From: RUG14199 sp045535205 | Lineage (GTDB): Bacteria; Bacillota; Clostridia; Oscillospirales; CAG-272 | Assembly: GCA_045535205.1 (NCBI GenBank) | Contig: JAZSLF010000123.1 | Location: forward strand, 1 to 14,700 | DNA: 14,700 nt | Direction: 5' to 3' | Part shown: positions 14,130-14,700 of the stretch, piece after piece | How positions within the stretch are numbered: position 1 is the first letter of the stretch | Layout of the letters: each line of letters begins with the position of its first letter | Position numbers and translations under genes: made by a program | The notes under the pieces: model-generated | What the model saw: the letters and a program-made list of their open reading frames with translations, nothing else | What the model was told of the DNA's origin: nothing | Database searches by the model: none

Positions 14130-14666
14130 TCAGTCTTCGTATTCCATACCTGTGTTTATAGCCTTGAGGTTGAGCTCAAGAAGATTTGCACGTCTTGCGG
14201 AAACAACCTTGCTGAGAGTTTCTTCTATGTTTTCTGTGGAAACTGCGCCGCTTTCCTTCATAAATTTACCTACCATTATCATGTTGGCAAGAGTGGGAGC
14301 ACCTATCTCCTGAGCGAGAGCTGTTGAAGGAATGTAGAAAACTTTAACGTCGTCTCTTTTAACCTTTCTCTCAATGAGCGTAGAGTCAACGAAGATCATT
14401 CCTCCGGGAACAACTGCATCCTCGTATTTGTCAAGAGAGGGAAGGTTCATAGCCATAAGTATATCGGGATTTGAAACGATGGGAGAGCCGACGGGGTCAT
14501 CGCTGAGGATAACGCTGCAGTTTGCAGTACCGCCTCTCATTTCGGGACCGTAGGAGGGAAGCCAGCTGAGGTTTTTACCTTCAAGCAGACCCTTGTAAGA
14601 AATAAATTTACCGGCGAAAAGAACACCCTGACCGCCGAAGCCTGCAATAAGAATTTGACTTGTCAT
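14130..14666 (-). CDS. 2-oxoacid:ferredoxin oxidoreductase, gamma subunit
   Basis: 178-aa gamma subunit of a multi-subunit 2-oxoacid:ferredoxin oxidoreductase (2-oxoglutarate or branched-chain type). These enzymes couple CoA-dependent decarboxylation of a 2-oxoacid to ferredoxin reduction, or the reverse. Visible: GFGGQGVLFAGK (9-20) at the start of the Rossmann-like domain, YGPEMRGGTANCSVI (39-53), and the typical gamma-domain end. The ATG at 14666 follows AAGGAGGAAA. It begins one base after the stop of the upstream gene, which should be the TPP-binding beta subunit; which substrate is used cannot be told. Its ferredoxin product is a plausible partner of the hydrogenase encoded at the other end of the window. 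Confidence 0.93.
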   Translation of the reverse strand: MTSQILIAGFGGQGVLFAGKFISYKGLLEGKNLSWLPSYGPEMRGGTANCSVILSDDPVGSPIVSNPDILMAMNLPSLDKYEDAVVPGGMIFVDSTLIERKVKRDDVKVFYIPSTALAQEIGAPTLANMIMVGKFMKESGAVSTENIEETLSKVVSARRANLLELNLKAINTGMEYED

Positions 14667-14667
14667 A

Positions 14668-14700
14668 TCAGTTTTCCTCCTTCTTTGCGCTTCTGTCCTT
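14668..14700 (-). CDS. C-terminal end of an upstream gene, probably the oxidoreductase beta subunit
   Basis: Ten open codons ending in TGA at 14670-14668 encode KDRSAKKEEN, one base before the gamma-subunit ATG, with the gamma ribosome binding site inside the coding end. A charged tail and this tight spacing fit the KorB/VorB-like subunit expected here. The fragment is too short for recognition by itself, so the call rests on gene order. Confidence 0.4.
   Translation of the reverse strand, partial: KDRSAKKEEN

Overview
The window looks like a chromosomal segment from an anaerobic, fermentative member of the Clostridia, probably a gut Ruminococcus/Oscillospiraceae relative. This rests on Gram-positive style GGAGG ribosome binding sites, a trimeric-type [FeFe] hydrogenase operon, a 2-oxoacid:ferredoxin oxidoreductase subunit, and mid-range base composition. 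No rRNA or other taxonomic marker is present, so the placement is an inference. Every gene I can support lies on the minus strand; read in transcription order the window runs from 14700 down to 1.

Region A (14700-14130): the last codons of an upstream gene and the gamma subunit of a 2-oxoacid:ferredoxin oxidoreductase. Region B (14129-10885): a small zinc-ribbon coiled-coil protein and valS, with a plausible promoter but no T-box leader. Region C (10884-10279): an unusual element made of an array of small hairpins separated by the heptamer GCGATAT/ATATCGC, immediately followed by an AT-rich gene for a 23S-rRNA-intervening-sequence type four-helix-bundle protein. Region D (10238-8206): a NUDIX hydrolase, then an NhaC-family antiporter whose promoter is covered by a 10-bp-arm inverted repeat, ending in a rho-independent terminator.

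Region E (8118-1) is one long operon with a clear promoter (extended -10). It encodes an NAD(P)-linked, probably electron-bifurcating [FeFe] hydrogenase: hndA, hndB, hndC and hndD (the last cut by the window edge). Between hndA and hndB sit six tightly coupled, often ATGA-overlapping genes: two DRTGG-like small proteins, two GHKL-type ATPases (one RsbW/SpoIIAB-like), a PHP-domain phosphoesterase, and a second [FeFe]-hydrogenase-like protein of the putative sensory (HydS, group D) type. That protein keeps the H-cluster cysteines but has Ala at the proton-relay cysteine. The simplest reading is that the enzyme supplies redox balancing (NAD(P)H plus reduced ferredoxin to H2), while the six inserted genes form an H2- or redox-responsive control module. 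The module's mechanism is unknown from sequence.

The two parts most worth following up are the GCGATAT hairpin array with its four-helix-bundle gene, and the six-gene regulatory insert in the hydrogenase operon.
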